From assembly GCF_004331035.1 (NCBI RefSeq), contig NZ_SJNT01000012.1, positions 1 to 64,000 of the forward strand: a stretch of 64,000 nucleotides of DNA. Reading direction: 5' to 3'. This document shows positions 63,545 through 64,000 of the stretch, in pieces. Source of the DNA: Acinetobacter sp. ANC 4910. GTDB taxonomy: Bacteria > Pseudomonadota > Gammaproteobacteria > Pseudomonadales > Moraxellaceae. Under the pieces are notes generated by a model. It had not been told where the DNA came from. It saw nothing but the letters and a program-made list of their open reading frames with translations, and did not search any database. Position numbers and translations under genes: made by a program. How positions within the stretch are numbered: position 1 is the stretch's first letter; the number at the start of each line of letters is the position of its first letter.

Positions 63545-64000
63545 TTATTCCGTACCCTGCATTTCCATACGCTCTAATGCTGCGCTATACAAACTATTTT
63601 TAGGTTTAGCAAAAATGTTACGCACCATAGGCTCAAAAAAATCAAGCGGAAGGATTTCGCCCTTAGGGTCAAATGCAGGATTGTCGTATAAATCGACAAA
63701 TTCTCGCGTACGTTCATAGTGCTGATGCTCTGCAAACATATCCCGCATGTTTCGATCCATACCGATATAATGGAAAAAGTTATTTCCCTGAAAAACACCA
63801 TGATTTTGAATCATCCAATGGTTGGCTTCATCCACAAAAGGCTTCAGAATTGCAGCAGCGACTTCAGGGTGATTAAAAGAACCCAACGTATCACCTATGT
63901 CATGTAACAATGCACAGACAACATATTCTTCATCACGACCATCACGATAAGCTAAAGTCGCGGTTTGTAAGCAATGGCTCAGTCGATCTATCGGGAAACC
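63545..64000 (-). CDS. HD-domain phosphohydrolase/oxygenase (5' end beyond window)
   Basis: The frame is open to the right edge and the start lies outside the window. The visible 151 residues contain an HD motif: HCLQTATLAYRDG (first His), CALLHDIGDTLGSFNHPEVAA (HD pair), then NHGVFQGNNFFHYIG with more His, and HQHYERTREFVDLYDNPAFDPKGE. This pattern is like HD proteins of the PhnZ/myo-inositol oxygenase type, with a possible mixed-valent diiron site. The function is not assigned. The stop is followed by a small hairpin (63418-63445) without a T run. Confidence 0.75.
   Translation of the reverse strand, partial: GFPIDRLSHCLQTATLAYRDGRDEEYVVCALLHDIGDTLGSFNHPEVAAAILKPFVDEANHWMIQNHGVFQGNNFFHYIGMDRNMRDMFAEHQHYERTREFVDLYDNPAFDPKGEILPLDFFEPMVRNIFAKPKNSLYSAALERMEMQGTE

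Overview
This 64 kb window looks like chromosomal DNA of an Acinetobacter species. It is AT-rich. It carries a MopR-type phenol sensor next to a mopKLMNOP-like multicomponent phenol hydroxylase and catA, together with the lptB-lptA-lptC-kdsC-kdsD, cysS, fdxA and mutS genes expected of a gammaproteobacterium. No ribosomal RNA genes, CRISPR array or complete prophage were seen.

Layout. (1) 1-10.3 kb, aromatic catabolism: the 3' end of an enol-lactonase gene (probably catD), two AraC-type regulators, an aromatic-acid MFS permease and a minus-strand operon that I read as the iif indole-oxidation operon: a dienelactone-hydrolase/SnoaL-like fusion, an SDR, a styrene/indole monooxygenase, a flavin reductase and an outer-membrane channel. 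A tyrosine-recombinase fragment closes this region. (2) 10.5-26.7 kb, a type I secretion locus, all on the minus strand. A TolC-like protein, a LapB-like ABC transporter and a HlyD-like adaptor are followed by a chimeric gene, two copies of a [lipoprotein + short RTX-type N-terminal domain] pair (one with a frameshift in a poly-A tract), and an 8.1 kb gene for a 2715-residue RTX protein. This is the best candidate for an undescribed system, possibly secreted RTX effectors with lipoprotein partners. (3) 26.8-34.9 kb: a small secreted protein, a degenerate IS5-type element, an exported transthyretin-like protein and a GlcG-like protein divergent from a two-component system, then a MacAB-like exporter and a second remnant of the same IS. 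(4) 35-43.8 kb, phenol degradation: mopR, a sigma-54 promoter region, mopKLMNOP, catA and a second outer-membrane channel. (5) 43.8-44.7 kb: an intergenic region with 26 perfect copies of a 7-bp repeat. (6) 44.7-64 kb, mostly core genes: mutS, a GNAT/PaiB/MocR group, fdxA, an M15 peptidase lipoprotein, an O-methyltransferase, a universal stress protein, the LPS transport and Kdo genes, cysS, tRNA-Gly, a MerR regulator with a divergent reductase, and a truncated HD-domain gene.

How it fits together. Phenol is hydroxylated to catechol by MopKLMNOP under MopR control and the ring is opened by CatA. CatD acts further down the same beta-ketoadipate route. If the iif assignment is right, indole is converted to anthranilate, which can also feed catechol through enzymes not in this window. 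A recurring oddity is a homopolymer (A8, T7, T9 on the coding strands) at the signal-peptide end of three genes for exported proteins, each sitting where the reading frame breaks or could break. These could be contingency loci, decay or base-calling errors.
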